DNA from: Roseofilum acuticapitatum BLCC-M154
GTDB lineage: Bacteria; Cyanobacteriota; Cyanobacteriia; Cyanobacteriales; Desertifilaceae
DNA length: 36,467 nt
Assembly (NCBI RefSeq): GCF_030068475.1
Contig: NZ_JAQOSP010000107.1
Span: 1-36,467, forward strand
Reading direction: 5' to 3'
The notes below the pieces were generated by a model. It did not search any database, had not been told where the DNA came from, and worked only from the letters and a program-made list of their open reading frames with translations. The first letter of the stretch is position 1; every line of letters starts with the position of its first letter. A program made the position numbers and the translations under genes. Of this stretch, positions 15,306 to 23,725 are shown piece by piece.

Positions 15306-17572
15306 TACTTTGGCGAGAGGATTCGGCTAAGGGTTTGTAGGAGTTCTTCGAGTTGCAAGGGTTTATTCAGATACACATCTGGTTCAGTAAGGGGATCTTG
15401 AGATAACTCGTGTTGCTCAGAAGCATCGGCGATCGCCAACACTTTAATTTTATAAGTGGTGGTCGAATTTCGCAAAATAGTAATTAATTCTTGAACCCTC
15501 ATATCCGGCAACTGAGTTTCTGTAATAATCGCCAAAGGTCGCAACACTTCAATTTGCTGAGTCACCGTTGAGCCATCCAATAACCAAATCGCTTGATATC
15601 CGGCTGCGGTGAGCAAATCACAAATTTCCCAAGCCATTTGTTCATTTTCTTGAATTAAAACCAAGCGTCCGAGAGGAATATTAGATGCCCAGGAATTTAA
15701 GGGCGTATGTACAGCATTTTTTAAGGACGTACCTTGGGGTTGAGAAGGTAAACTAACCGTAAAAATCGATCCTACTCCTGGAGTCGAATCCACTTCAATG
15801 ATTCCACCATGTAATTCCACCAACTGCCGCGTCAGAGCCAATCCTAACCCCATACCCGGATATTGGCGCTCATAGGCGGTTTCCAACTGCTGAAATTTTT
15901 CAAATAAGAAAGAAAACGCATTTTTCTGAATCCCAATCCCCGTATCTTCCACCCTAAAAATCGCCATATCCTCTTCTCGCCAAACCGTTAAGGTGACTGT
16001 CCCCTCTTCCTCTGTAAATTTGATTGCATTATTCAATAAATTAAGTAAAACTTGTTGTACCCTATATTGATCGGCAAAAAAGATATCTTCATCTTCATTA
16101 ACATAAATATTAACCACCAAGTTTAGTCCTTTATCTTGAGATAAGCTTTGCAGGTTACTTTGGCAATTTCGCACCAAAGTAGTCAAAGAAAACTTACGAA
16201 TATTCAGTACCGCCTTACCCGCTTCTAACTGGGATAAATCCAGTAAATTATTAATTAGAGATAAGAGGTGTCTACCACTATCTTGAATTTTTTGTAAATA
16301 TCTTCTCTGTTTATCAACACTTAAATTTTTACCGGATAGATCCGCAGAAAAAGCCAATCTAAGCAAGGTAGCAGACATACCGATGATATACGTCAATGGA
16401 GTGCGAAGTTCATGGCTAATCGCGGCTAAAAACTCACTCTTGATCCGATTTTGAATCTGGCTATTTAACAGATCGGACTGGAGATCTAAGATATTCATTT
16501 CCGCTTCTTGAGCCATAGATTCAGAAGCAGCAGAAACCAGACTCAGATCCTTTTCTGACTGCGATCGCTCAATGGCGATCGCCAAATAATCCGCTAATCG
16601 TTTTACGCTCTGTTTTTCCCATTCGAGCCAGCGTCGAGGATAGTGACATTGATGGGCAATAATTAATCCCCAGATTTGTTTGCGAACCAGAATCGGAACA
16701 ACCAATTTAGAACGAACATTATAATGACGCAAGAGGTCTAACAAGCAAGGAGAATCACGATAGCTTGACTCCACATCTGAAATAACAGCAACCCATCCTT
16801 GTTGATATTTTTCCCGACTTTGACATCCATAAACAAAGCAAGATTTTTCTTCAGTCAGATGAAGAACCGGAGAAATAGAATTCCCTCCCTTGGCTTCATA
16901 GGTAATACAACCCCATTTTTTATCTAGCGGATCGTCCTGATGTTCACTGCTAGAAAAAACATCAAATTGATAAATTAAAAGTCGATCGACTTGCAGTAAA
17001 CTTCGTCCTTCCTCGATCGCAGTCGATAAGATCGTTGGTAAATCGACTTCCTGCTGCATTTGGGCAATAATTTGATAAAACAGCCTTTCTTGCCGAGCAG
17101 GATGGACAAAAGCGCCAGTCCAAGCATCTTGCAAGCCGGATTCTGACTCGTCAGCACGGCTTAAAACTTGCAGCATCAACTCTCCTTGCAAATAGGCAGA
17201 ATTGACTTGAGGCGTGCGAATCACTTTTCTTAAAGCTTGTGTAGCAACAGAAGGATCGGATAATTCCCGAACCAGTTGTTTAAGAAAGACGGCGATCGGT
17301 TGAGGGTCAAACGTTAACTCGACTTGAAGATAAGGCAATTCATGGACAGAGGACTGACCCAGAGGCGTACCAATTAACAGCACTCTCAAAGCTGGAGAGA
17401 CTAAAAGCAAAAACTGCGATCGCCCATAATTCCAAGAGGACTCGGAATCTGTCTGATTTAAAATCCTCTCCGTGATACAGATTGCAGCCTCTCCCAACGT
17501 ATCGGCCTTACCCTGTAACAAGACATAAAGCTGTTTAAAGGTCTTGTAATCTAAAATTCGATGAGGTAGCAT
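15305..17572 (-). CDS. cikA: CikA-like circadian input histidine kinase with pseudo-receiver
   Basis: 755 residues, close to the 754 of S. elongatus CikA, with the same plan: N-terminal domain about 1-180, GAF about 183-340, HisKA with H387 ([11 protein letters not shown]), HATPase (LLNNAIKFT, EDTGIGI, GMGLGLAL) to about 610, and a C-terminal receiver-like domain about 635-755. That domain lacks the phospho-acceptor Asp: the LxLPD region reads IITETQLPD, with Glu at 685, and the acidic pocket reads IQENEQ; K737 is kept. The GAF domain keeps a Cys at the bilin position (C276 in DSPCLLDLL), followed by Leu instead of the usual His. CikA relays redox or light input to the Kai clock and dephosphorylates RpaA. 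No other clock gene is in the window. Confidence 0.8.
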   Translation of the reverse strand: MLPHRILDYKTFKQLYVLLQGKADTLGEAAICITERILNQTDSESSWNYGRSQFLLLVSPALRVLLIGTPLGQSSVHELPYLQVELTFDPQPIAVFLKQLVRELSDPSVATQALRKVIRTPQVNSAYLQGELMLQVLSRADESESGLQDAWTGAFVHPARQERLFYQIIAQMQQEVDLPTILSTAIEEGRSLLQVDRLLIYQFDVFSSSEHQDDPLDKKWGCITYEAKGGNSISPVLHLTEEKSCFVYGCQSREKYQQGWVAVISDVESSYRDSPCLLDLLRHYNVRSKLVVPILVRKQIWGLIIAHQCHYPRRWLEWEKQSVKRLADYLAIAIERSQSEKDLSLVSAASESMAQEAEMNILDLQSDLLNSQIQNRIKSEFLAAISHELRTPLTYIIGMSATLLRLAFSADLSGKNLSVDKQRRYLQKIQDSGRHLLSLINNLLDLSQLEAGKAVLNIRKFSLTTLVRNCQSNLQSLSQDKGLNLVVNIYVNEDEDIFFADQYRVQQVLLNLLNNAIKFTEEEGTVTLTVWREEDMAIFRVEDTGIGIQKNAFSFLFEKFQQLETAYERQYPGMGLGLALTRQLVELHGGIIEVDSTPGVGSIFTVSLPSQPQGTSLKNAVHTPLNSWASNIPLGRLVLIQENEQMAWEICDLLTAAGYQAIWLLDGSTVTQQIEVLRPLAIITETQLPDMRVQELITILRNSTTTYKIKVLAIADASEQHELSQDPLTEPDVYLNKPLQLEELLQTLSRILSPK

Positions 17573-17794
17573 TACTATTGCTTGGCAGGAGGATTCTCAG
17601 GATACATGAAGATACGGCAAATAATGCAGGAGTATCGGACTCCACAGTAAATGAATCCTACTCCCGACTCTGAGTCAGAGGGCTTGCCATTCTTCGGTTT
17701 ACATATCCTATGCCCTTTTCGATCCCCACCCCCCTGAAACGTTGGGAAAGTTTTAGGTTTTGACCGTTTAGCTTAATATAGGTTTATACTCACA

Positions 17795-20700
17795 ATGCAT
17801 CGAATCGCCGCAACTCCGGGAGGATGGAACCCTCAAGATGAAGGAGTGGTTATCCTCGAACAAACTCCAGCCCCTATCGTTATTCTCACCGCAGCCGATA
17901 CAGATATCCAAACCTTAGCGGCAACTCTCCCCCATCTTCCGCCCCAGTTTCCCGATATTCGGGTGGCGAATCTGTTGCACTTGGTGCAGCAACTGTCGAT
18001 TGATGATTACACAGAGCGGGTATTGCAGCACGCCCAGGTGATTGTGGTTCGCTTGTTGGGCGGACGGGCTTATTGGTCTTATGGCTTGGAAGTGGTAAAG
18101 GAGTTGGCTGAAAATCAGGGTATTGCCTTGGTGGTGATGCCTGGTGATGATGCTCCAGATATGGAGTTGATGAGCCATTCGACGGTTTCTTTGCAGCAGG
18201 TTAACCAATTATGGCGCTATTGGAGCGAGGGGGGCGTGGAGAATATTCGTAATGGGTTGTTGTTTTTAGCGGGTTCTGTAGGGGTGGGTTCCGCTACGGG
18301 GCATCAAACACAAACTATTTCCCCTTCTCACCAAGATACAGCACTTTCCACTGTTATGAGCCAGAAAGATCCCCCTAAATCCCCCTTAAAAAGGGGGACT
18401 GTTCCTGCCCCCCTTTTTAAGGGGGGTTGGGGGGATCAAAAGACCGGGTATAGCAGCGAAAACGGCTCTATTGGTGAACCCGCCCCTACCATTGGGTGGG
18501 AAGGGGACAAATTTCCTGAACCGAAACCCATCCCAAAAGTGGGCGTATTGCCGCAAAATCAGGATTTAGGGCAAAATTGGCCAAAAGTGGGAATTCTCTT
18601 CTATCGTGCCCATTATTGCGCCGGAAATACGGCTCCAATTGAGGCGCTGTGTCAGGCTTTAGTGCAGCGCCAGTTAACACCGGTTCCTGTTTTTGTTTCT
18701 TCGTTGCGCGATAATGCTCCGCATCGTTGGCGCGATCGCCACTGCCAAGAAGAAATTCTACAGCTTTTCCAACCTCCAGACAACCCACCCATCCAAGTTC
18801 TGCTTAATACCACCAGCTTCGCCATCCAATCCCTACAAACCAAGGAATCAACCCCCTTATTTTTCTCCATGTTGGATGTCCCCACCCTGCAAGTCATCCT
18901 CAGCAGCTCCACCGTCGAGCAATGGCAACAAGGCAACCGGGGACTCCTACCCAGAGATGTAGCCATGAATATCGCCCTACCGGAAGTAGACGGCAGAATT
19001 ATCACTCGCGCCATTTCTTTCAAGGCGACACAAACTTACAATGAGCGCCTAGAAACCGATGTGGTGCAATATGAACCCGTTGCTGACCGGGTTAACTTTG
19101 TGGCTGATTTGGCTGCTAACTGGGTGAAACTGCGGCAAAAGCCGGCCCCAGAGCGCAAAATTGCGGTGATTTTGGCCAATTATCCCACCCGTGACGGACG
19201 GCTGGCCAATGGTGTCGGGTTGGATACTCCCGCCAGTTGTGTGGAGATTCTGGCGGCTTTGCAACAGGCAGGATATCAGTTAGAGGATATTCCGGAAACG
19301 GGGGATGATTTAATTACTCGCTTAACCGCAGGAGTGACGAATGACTGGGAGGGGAATGAGATACGGTTGAATCGTGGGGGAATGGGGGAATGGGGAGATG
19401 GGGAGATGGGGTTATCTCTGTCTCAAGATGATTATGAACGCATGTTTGAGCAGTTGCCGGTTGAGGTGCAACAGGGTATTAATAACCGATGGGGTGGTAT
19501 CGGGGATGGTGGTGTAGGGGCGGGTTCACCCATATCTGGATGGCAAGACGATAGGACTCGTGAACCCGCCCTCCCGGAACGTTGGGTTACACAACCGATG
19601 ACTTCTTCTTCGTACCCAGATGTAAGGGCGGGTTCACAAACATCTGGGTGGGAAGACCAAAATTTGGGTGAACCCGCCCCTACGGGAGGCGAAAATGTGG
19701 GTGAACCCGCCCCTACGGGGTTTGCTATTGCGGGGTTAAATTTGGGCAATGTGTTTGTGGGAATCCAACCGTCGCGGGGATATGATCTAGACCCAAGCTT
19801 AAATTACCATGCGCCAGATTTAGAGCCTACGCCCCATTATTTAGCCTTTTATCAGTGGATTAAAGACATCTTTCAAGCGGATGCGGTGATTCATGTGGGC
19901 AAACATGGGAATTTGGAATGGTTACCCGGCAAGAGTTTAGCCCTGTCTGAGTGCTGTTATCCGGAGGTGGCGTTAGGGACAATGCCGCACTTGTACCCCT
20001 TTATTGTGAATGATCCGGGGGAAGGTTCGCAAGCGAAACGGCGATCGCAAGCCGTTATCCTCGATCATCTTACCCCACCCCTGACTCGCGCCGAACTCTA
20101 CGGCCCCCTGCAACAGCTCGAAAACCTAGTTGATGAATATTATGAAGCCGATAGTTTAGACCCCTCCAGACTACCCGCTATCCAATCTCGAATCACAGCG
20201 CTTATCCGCCAAGAACATCTCGACCAAGATTTAGGCTTAACTCCAGAAGACTTAACTGGGATTACCTGCCAACTTTCCACCCGCATTGATGGCTATCTGT
20301 GCGAACTCAAAGAAGCGCAAATTCGCGATGGTCTACATATTTTCGGTCAATGTCCCCAAGGGCGACAACTGCGAGATTTGATCATTGCCATCTCCCGCTC
20401 CCGTCCCCAGGGAATTACCCGTGCTTTAGCGGAAGATTTGGGTTTAGACTTTGACCCCCTGACCACTGACCCCACGACCCAGTTAGCGCCCCCCGTGGTG
20501 ATTGAAAACAAAACCTATCACCAAGTCGGAGATGTCGTGGAGCAACTAGAAACATTAGCGGCAAATTATGTAGACCAATTATTGGTAGGGGCGGGTTTCG
20601 CTTCGCGACATGAAACACCAACCATCTTGTCTTCCCACCCAGATACAGCCCTTCGCAATGTTGTGACGAGCCAGACAGATCCCCCTAAATCCCCCTTAAA

Positions 20701-22159
20701 AAGGGGGACTTTTACTACCCCCCTTAAAAAGGGGGGTTGGGGGGATCGAGATGTACCGCATAGCAGCGAAAATTGCTGTATTGGTGAACCCGCCCCTACA
20801 ACGGAAAAGGAACTCACCTGGATCGCCGAAACCCTGTATCCTCAACTACAGGCTACCCAGCAAGAAATCACCAACCTCTTGCGCGGACTAGACGGGCGCT
20901 ACATTGCCAGTGGGCCATCGGGCGCTCCGACGCGGGGACGGGCAGAAGTGCTACCGACTGGACGCAATTTTTACTCGGTTGATATTCGAGCAATTCCCAC
21001 GGAAACGGCTTGGGGAATGGCGCGGAAGGCTGCGGAAGCGTTGATTGAACGGTATACCCAGGAAAATGGGGAGTATCCGAAAACACTGGGTTTATCCATG
21101 TGGGGAACTTCAGCCATGCGGACGGGAGGAGAAGATTTGGCAGAGGCTTTATGGTTGTTGGGAGTGCAACCAGTTTGGGATGGCCCATCTCGTCGCGTGG
21201 TGGATTTTGAGGTGGTTCCGGTGTCGGTTTTGGGACGGCCGAGGGTGGATGTGACGTTGCGAATTTCGGGATTTTTCCGGGATGGGTTCCCGAATTTGAT
21301 CGATTTGTTTAATCAGGTGGTGGAGAAGGTTGCAGCATTGGATGAGCCGGAAGAGGAGAACCCATTAGCGGGGACGGTGCGCCGGGAAACGGAGAAATGG
21401 CGAGAGTTGGGCTTAAGTGAAGAGCAAGCAAAGGGGCGATCGCTCTATCGCATGTTTGGATCGAAACCGGGCGCGTATGGTGCAGGGTTACAGGGTTTGA
21501 TTGAGTCGCAAAATTGGCGCTCCGATGAGGATTTAGCCCGCGCTTATCTCAATTGGAGCAGTTACGCTTACACGGGGCAAGGGGACGGTCAAAGTGCGCC
21601 GGAAGTTTTTGCCCAACGCTTACAAGATTTACAGGTGGTTTTGCACAATCAAGATAACCGGGAACATGATTTGTTAGATTCGGATGATTACTATCAGTTT
21701 CAAGGGGGATTAACGGCGGCGGTGCGGTCATTAAAGGGAGAAAATCCTACGGTTTATTTTGGCGATCATGCGGTAATGAATCATCCGAGAATTCGCACAT
21801 TGCAAGAGGAAATTAACCGGGTTTATCGATCGCGAGTCATCAACCCTAAATGGATAGCCGGTGTGATGCGACACGGGTATAAAGGAGCCTTTGAAATGGC
21901 GGCAACGGTAGATTATCTGTTTGCCTATGATGCCACCACCCATTGTGTAGCCGATCATATTTATGAGGGCGTAAGTGATGCGTATTTACTCGATCCGAAG
22001 GTACAGGAGTTTGTGGAAAAGCACAATCCTTGGGCGCTGCGAGATATGGCAGAACGCTTATTAGAAGCGCATCAGCGCGGTTTGTGGACAAGTGCGAGTC
22101 TGGAAAGGGTGGATCAGTTGAGGGCGATCGTTCATCAAGCGGAGGCGAACATTGAGTAG
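17795..22159 (+). CDS. cobN: Cobaltochelatase subunit CobN-like, expanded by in-frame repeats
   Basis: 1454 residues. CobN/ChlH-family signatures include VIHVGKHGNLEWLPGKS and PFIVNDPGEGSQAKRR (about 700-750), YSVDIRAIPTETAW, LGLSMWGTSAMRTGGED and GVMRHGYKGAFEMAATVDY near the C-terminus. CobN is the large subunit inserting Co2+ into the corrin ring with ATP-driven CobS/CobT-type or ChlI/ChlD partners, none of which is here. The protein is about 200 residues longer than I expect for cyanobacterial CobN. The excess is explained by repeat-derived segments at residues 162-233, about 527-540, 574-641 and 931-1002, all in frame; without the three GTAGGGG-family segments it would be about 1242. Catalytic motifs lie outside them. 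No cobalamin riboswitch was recognised in the 222 bases upstream. Confidence 0.9.
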   Translation: MHRIAATPGGWNPQDEGVVILEQTPAPIVILTAADTDIQTLAATLPHLPPQFPDIRVANLLHLVQQLSIDDYTERVLQHAQVIVVRLLGGRAYWSYGLEVVKELAENQGIALVVMPGDDAPDMELMSHSTVSLQQVNQLWRYWSEGGVENIRNGLLFLAGSVGVGSATGHQTQTISPSHQDTALSTVMSQKDPPKSPLKRGTVPAPLFKGGWGDQKTGYSSENGSIGEPAPTIGWEGDKFPEPKPIPKVGVLPQNQDLGQNWPKVGILFYRAHYCAGNTAPIEALCQALVQRQLTPVPVFVSSLRDNAPHRWRDRHCQEEILQLFQPPDNPPIQVLLNTTSFAIQSLQTKESTPLFFSMLDVPTLQVILSSSTVEQWQQGNRGLLPRDVAMNIALPEVDGRIITRAISFKATQTYNERLETDVVQYEPVADRVNFVADLAANWVKLRQKPAPERKIAVILANYPTRDGRLANGVGLDTPASCVEILAALQQAGYQLEDIPETGDDLITRLTAGVTNDWEGNEIRLNRGGMGEWGDGEMGLSLSQDDYERMFEQLPVEVQQGINNRWGGIGDGGVGAGSPISGWQDDRTREPALPERWVTQPMTSSSYPDVRAGSQTSGWEDQNLGEPAPTGGENVGEPAPTGFAIAGLNLGNVFVGIQPSRGYDLDPSLNYHAPDLEPTPHYLAFYQWIKDIFQADAVIHVGKHGNLEWLPGKSLALSECCYPEVALGTMPHLYPFIVNDPGEGSQAKRRSQAVILDHLTPPLTRAELYGPLQQLENLVDEYYEADSLDPSRLPAIQSRITALIRQEHLDQDLGLTPEDLTGITCQLSTRIDGYLCELKEAQIRDGLHIFGQCPQGRQLRDLIIAISRSRPQGITRALAEDLGLDFDPLTTDPTTQLAPPVVIENKTYHQVGDVVEQLETLAANYVDQLLVGAGFASRHETPTILSSHPDTALRNVVTSQTDPPKSPLKRGTFTTPLKKGGWGDRDVPHSSENCCIGEPAPTTEKELTWIAETLYPQLQATQQEITNLLRGLDGRYIASGPSGAPTRGRAEVLPTGRNFYSVDIRAIPTETAWGMARKAAEALIERYTQENGEYPKTLGLSMWGTSAMRTGGEDLAEALWLLGVQPVWDGPSRRVVDFEVVPVSVLGRPRVDVTLRISGFFRDGFPNLIDLFNQVVEKVAALDEPEEENPLAGTVRRETEKWRELGLSEEQAKGRSLYRMFGSKPGAYGAGLQGLIESQNWRSDEDLARAYLNWSSYAYTGQGDGQSAPEVFAQRLQDLQVVLHNQDNREHDLLDSDDYYQFQGGLTAAVRSLKGENPTVYFGDHAVMNHPRIRTLQEEINRVYRSRVINPKWIAGVMRHGYKGAFEMAATVDYLFAYDATTHCVADHIYEGVSDAYLLDPKVQEFVEKHNPWALRDMAERLLEAHQRGLWTSASLERVDQLRAIVHQAEANIE
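18278..18489 (+). repeat. Palindromic mobile repeat, full copy 1, in frame inside cobN
   Basis: 212 bp. Left terminus GTAGGGGTGGGTTCC, right terminus GGTGAACCCGCCCCTAC: terminal inverted repeats. Inside, in order: a degenerate ATACAGC palindrome, a ~70-bp core palindrome starting GATCCCCCTAAATCCCCC and ending GGGGTTGGGGGGATC, then ATAGCAGCGAAAACGGC. It is read in frame as cobN residues 162-233 (VGVGS ... PLFKGGWGDQ ... GEPAP). No clear target-site duplication. Confidence 0.85.
19374..19411 (+). repeat. 8-bp G-rich tandem repeat inside cobN
   Basis: GGGGGAAT and GGGGAGAT octamers, the complement of the (CCATCTCC)n array at 9152-9225. Translated in frame as GGMGEWGDGEMG, a low-complexity insertion with no counterpart expected in CobN. 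Confidence 0.75.
19514..19716 (+). repeat. Cluster of short mobile-repeat copies inside cobN
   Basis: Two short copies and one half copy. 19514-19573 runs from GTAGGGGCGGGTTCAC to GTGAACCCGCCCTCC. 19622-19683 runs from GTAAGGGCGGGTTCAC through ATCTGGGTGG to GGGTGAACCCGCCCCTAC. A further right end finishes at 19716. Both left ends start exactly on a codon boundary in the same frame as the full copies, giving VGAGS or VRAGS and GEPAPT. Confidence 0.85.
20585..20799 (+). repeat. Palindromic mobile repeat, full copy 2, in frame inside cobN
   Basis: 215 bp, GTAGGGGCGGGTTTCG to GGTGAACCCGCCCCTAC, with the same internal order as copy 1: ATACAGCCCTTCGC, core GATCCCCCTAAATCCCCC ... GGTTGGGGGGATC, ATAGCAGCGAAAATTGC. 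Cobn residues 931-1002 (VGAGF ... KGGWGDRD ... GEPAPT). The copy differs from copy 1 by substitutions and 3 extra bases, so the frame was kept. Confidence 0.85.
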
Positions 22160-22269
22160 AAGGTGAGTAGAAGGGGCGATCGCTACAATTTGACCAGTAT
22201 TTCTAAATGTGTTACTCTTAGCGATATATCGAAAAAGACTAGCCCACAAAAGTAAAATCAGTAAAAACA

Positions 22270-22896
22270 ATGAGACCTTTGGAGTATCCCACCTACTTTT
22301 GGGAAGACTTAGAGAATAAGGAAAAAGGAATTATTCGGGTTTTTGCTTCAGATGAGTTTAAAGAGTTTGGGCAGATAGAAAGCGATCTCGAATTCTCTCT
22401 GAAATATTGGAAGCTTCTCCGAAAATATCGCACCTATAAGAAATGGTTCGCCATCTATTCAGATGAAATTCAATATCCATTTCAGGTTGGTGGTAATCTC
22501 TCAAAGAAACTTGTAGCTTCCATTGTGTCTAGATGGGGAAATCCACCCCCTAAACTAAAGTTGAAAAATAAACCAGTTTTCACGGTAGCAGACTTAAAGA
22601 CGGATACATCGAGTTGTGTCTATTTTGTAGAATTACTAACGTTTTATCCAACACAAGATGGAAAAGCTTACTACAAAATTGGCAAAGCGAAGTCCATTCC
22701 CAACCGAATCAAACAATTTGGCCCCTGTCGCTTAGTGGACTCTATCCGTCTACCCACAGAAGAAAAAAGTTATGAAGTCGAATCTGTGCTGCACAAAAAA
22801 TTTGACTCCTATCGTCGTCCTGATACGGAAATTTTCCACTTGAGCTTAGACGAGTTGCAGCTTGTACGCACTGCGTTTAAGGAACTCAGAGATTAA
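22270..22896 (+). CDS. T5orf172 / MUG113-like (GIY-YIG superfamily) protein
   Basis: 208 residues. The C-terminal ~95 residues match the T5orf172 domain: CVYFVELLTFYP (first strand, Y replacing GIY), YYKIGKAKSIPNRIKQF (YIG-like second strand with basic helix), then YEVESVLHKKFDSYRRPDTEIFHL, where Glu in EVESVLH is the expected metal-binding residue. The N-terminal half is helical and unassigned. Such proteins are putative nucleases, frequent in phages and restriction loci; the activity is unproven. Lone gene 110 bases after cobN, with no phage gene near. Confidence 0.7.
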   Translation: MRPLEYPTYFWEDLENKEKGIIRVFASDEFKEFGQIESDLEFSLKYWKLLRKYRTYKKWFAIYSDEIQYPFQVGGNLSKKLVASIVSRWGNPPPKLKLKNKPVFTVADLKTDTSSCVYFVELLTFYPTQDGKAYYKIGKAKSIPNRIKQFGPCRLVDSIRLPTEEKSYEVESVLHKKFDSYRRPDTEIFHLSLDELQLVRTAFKELRD

Positions 22897-22910
22897 GATC
22901 AAGAGATTTC

Positions 22911-22965
22911 AGGAGTGCGGGCATCTTGCCCGCTTCTTAACAAATTAACCGGACTTGATATGACG
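22911..22965. repeat. Second copy of the GCGGGCATCTTG repeat
   Basis: Has CAGGAGTGCGGGCATCTTG followed by CCGGACTTGATATGA, the two modules seen at 4555-4660, with the first inverted. GCGGGCA (22917-22923) and TGCCCGC (22927-22933) form a 7-bp hairpin followed by TTCTT, 20 bases after the T5orf172 gene, so the repeat may act as its terminator. Confidence 0.55.
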
Positions 22966-22995
22966 CGCCACTACGATCCACTCTGGCTGAACAAA

Positions 22996-23028
22996 TAGGG
23001 TGCGTTACGCTGTTGCTAACACACCCTA
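22996..23028 (-). terminator. Repeat-derived hairpin after the glycosyltransferase gene
   Basis: TAGGGTGCGTTA (22996-23007) pairs with TAACACACCCTA (23017-23028) over 12 bp with one wobble, 13 bases after the stop on the minus strand and followed by TTTG. It is a short member of the GTGCGTTACGC repeat family found as 51-bp copies at 34440 and 34943. Confidence 0.5.
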
Positions 23029-23041
23029 CGATGCTGTAGCT

Positions 23042-23722
23042 TTAACGCCTCTGTCGATACCAATGGGCAATTTGATGGAGATCGACACCCAAAAAATGGG
23101 CAATTAATACGCCTTGGTTAATCATCGTTGTACGCCAGATGCCCAAGTGCTGCCAACGTCGAGCAGAGGTGATTACGGGTAGGGGGGCGATCGCAATTTT
23201 TCCCAAGGATTTCAGCCTTTGCATTAACTGCCAATCCTCTAAAATCGGTAACTCTGGAAATCCTCCCACCTGCTCAAACACTGCACGGGATAAAAAAATG
23301 GCTTGATCTCCGTAGGGCAATTGGAAAAGATGCGATCGCCACTTCACCCCCCATTCCACCACCCGATACCCCCAGTTTTCCCCCTCTATCGCCAACTCAA
23401 ACGCTCCCGCAACCACTCCCGGTTGCGACAAAATCTCCCGCACCCATCGGTCATACTCCCCCGGCAGTTGCGTATCCCCATGCAAAAATAACAAATACTC
23501 TCCCGTCGCCTGACGAGCGCCTTCATTCATCTGATATCCCCTTCCCGGAGTCGTTTGAATAAACTCAACTCCTGCCTGTCTTAAGCGCTCCACCGTACCA
23601 TCGGTCGATCCCCCATCCACCACAAGAATCTCTACATCTGTTCCTTGCTGAACTGTTGCCACAGTAGACAAAATCCGATCCGCTTCATTAAGAACGGGAA
23701 TAATCACTGAAATCAAACCCAT
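23042..23722 (-). CDS. Family 2 glycosyltransferase, TIGR04283-like
   Basis: 226 residues. GT-A fold: SVIIPVLNEADRI at the N-terminus, VEILVVDGGSTDGTVE, TPGRGYQMNEGARQATGEYLLFLHGDT (HGDT is the DxD-like metal site), LPYGDQAIFLSRAVFEQVGG and LPILEDWQLMQRL. The pattern fits TIGR04283, annotated as arsenosugar-biosynthesis glycosyltransferases, although many members sit away from arsenic genes, as here. It starts 3 bases after the permease stop, implying translational coupling, which is an unexplained pairing. Confidence 0.85.
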   Translation of the reverse strand: MGLISVIIPVLNEADRILSTVATVQQGTDVEILVVDGGSTDGTVERLRQAGVEFIQTTPGRGYQMNEGARQATGEYLLFLHGDTQLPGEYDRWVREILSQPGVVAGAFELAIEGENWGYRVVEWGVKWRSHLFQLPYGDQAIFLSRAVFEQVGGFPELPILEDWQLMQRLKSLGKIAIAPLPVITSARRWQHLGIWRTTMINQGVLIAHFLGVDLHQIAHWYRQRR

Positions 23723-23725
23723 GAT

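Noticed and set aside
17573-17794. Cobalamin riboswitch upstream of cobN
   Set aside because: The leader lacks a recognisable B12 box and the conserved core; only a short palindrome (GACTCTGAGTC) is seen.
18486-21254. ORFs on the opposite strand of cobN
   Set aside because: Shadows of the cobN frame and of palindromic repeats; no ribosome sites or domains.
23042-23722. Arsenosugar pathway
   Set aside because: The TIGR04283-like glycosyltransferase has no arsenic methyltransferase or radical SAM partner nearby.
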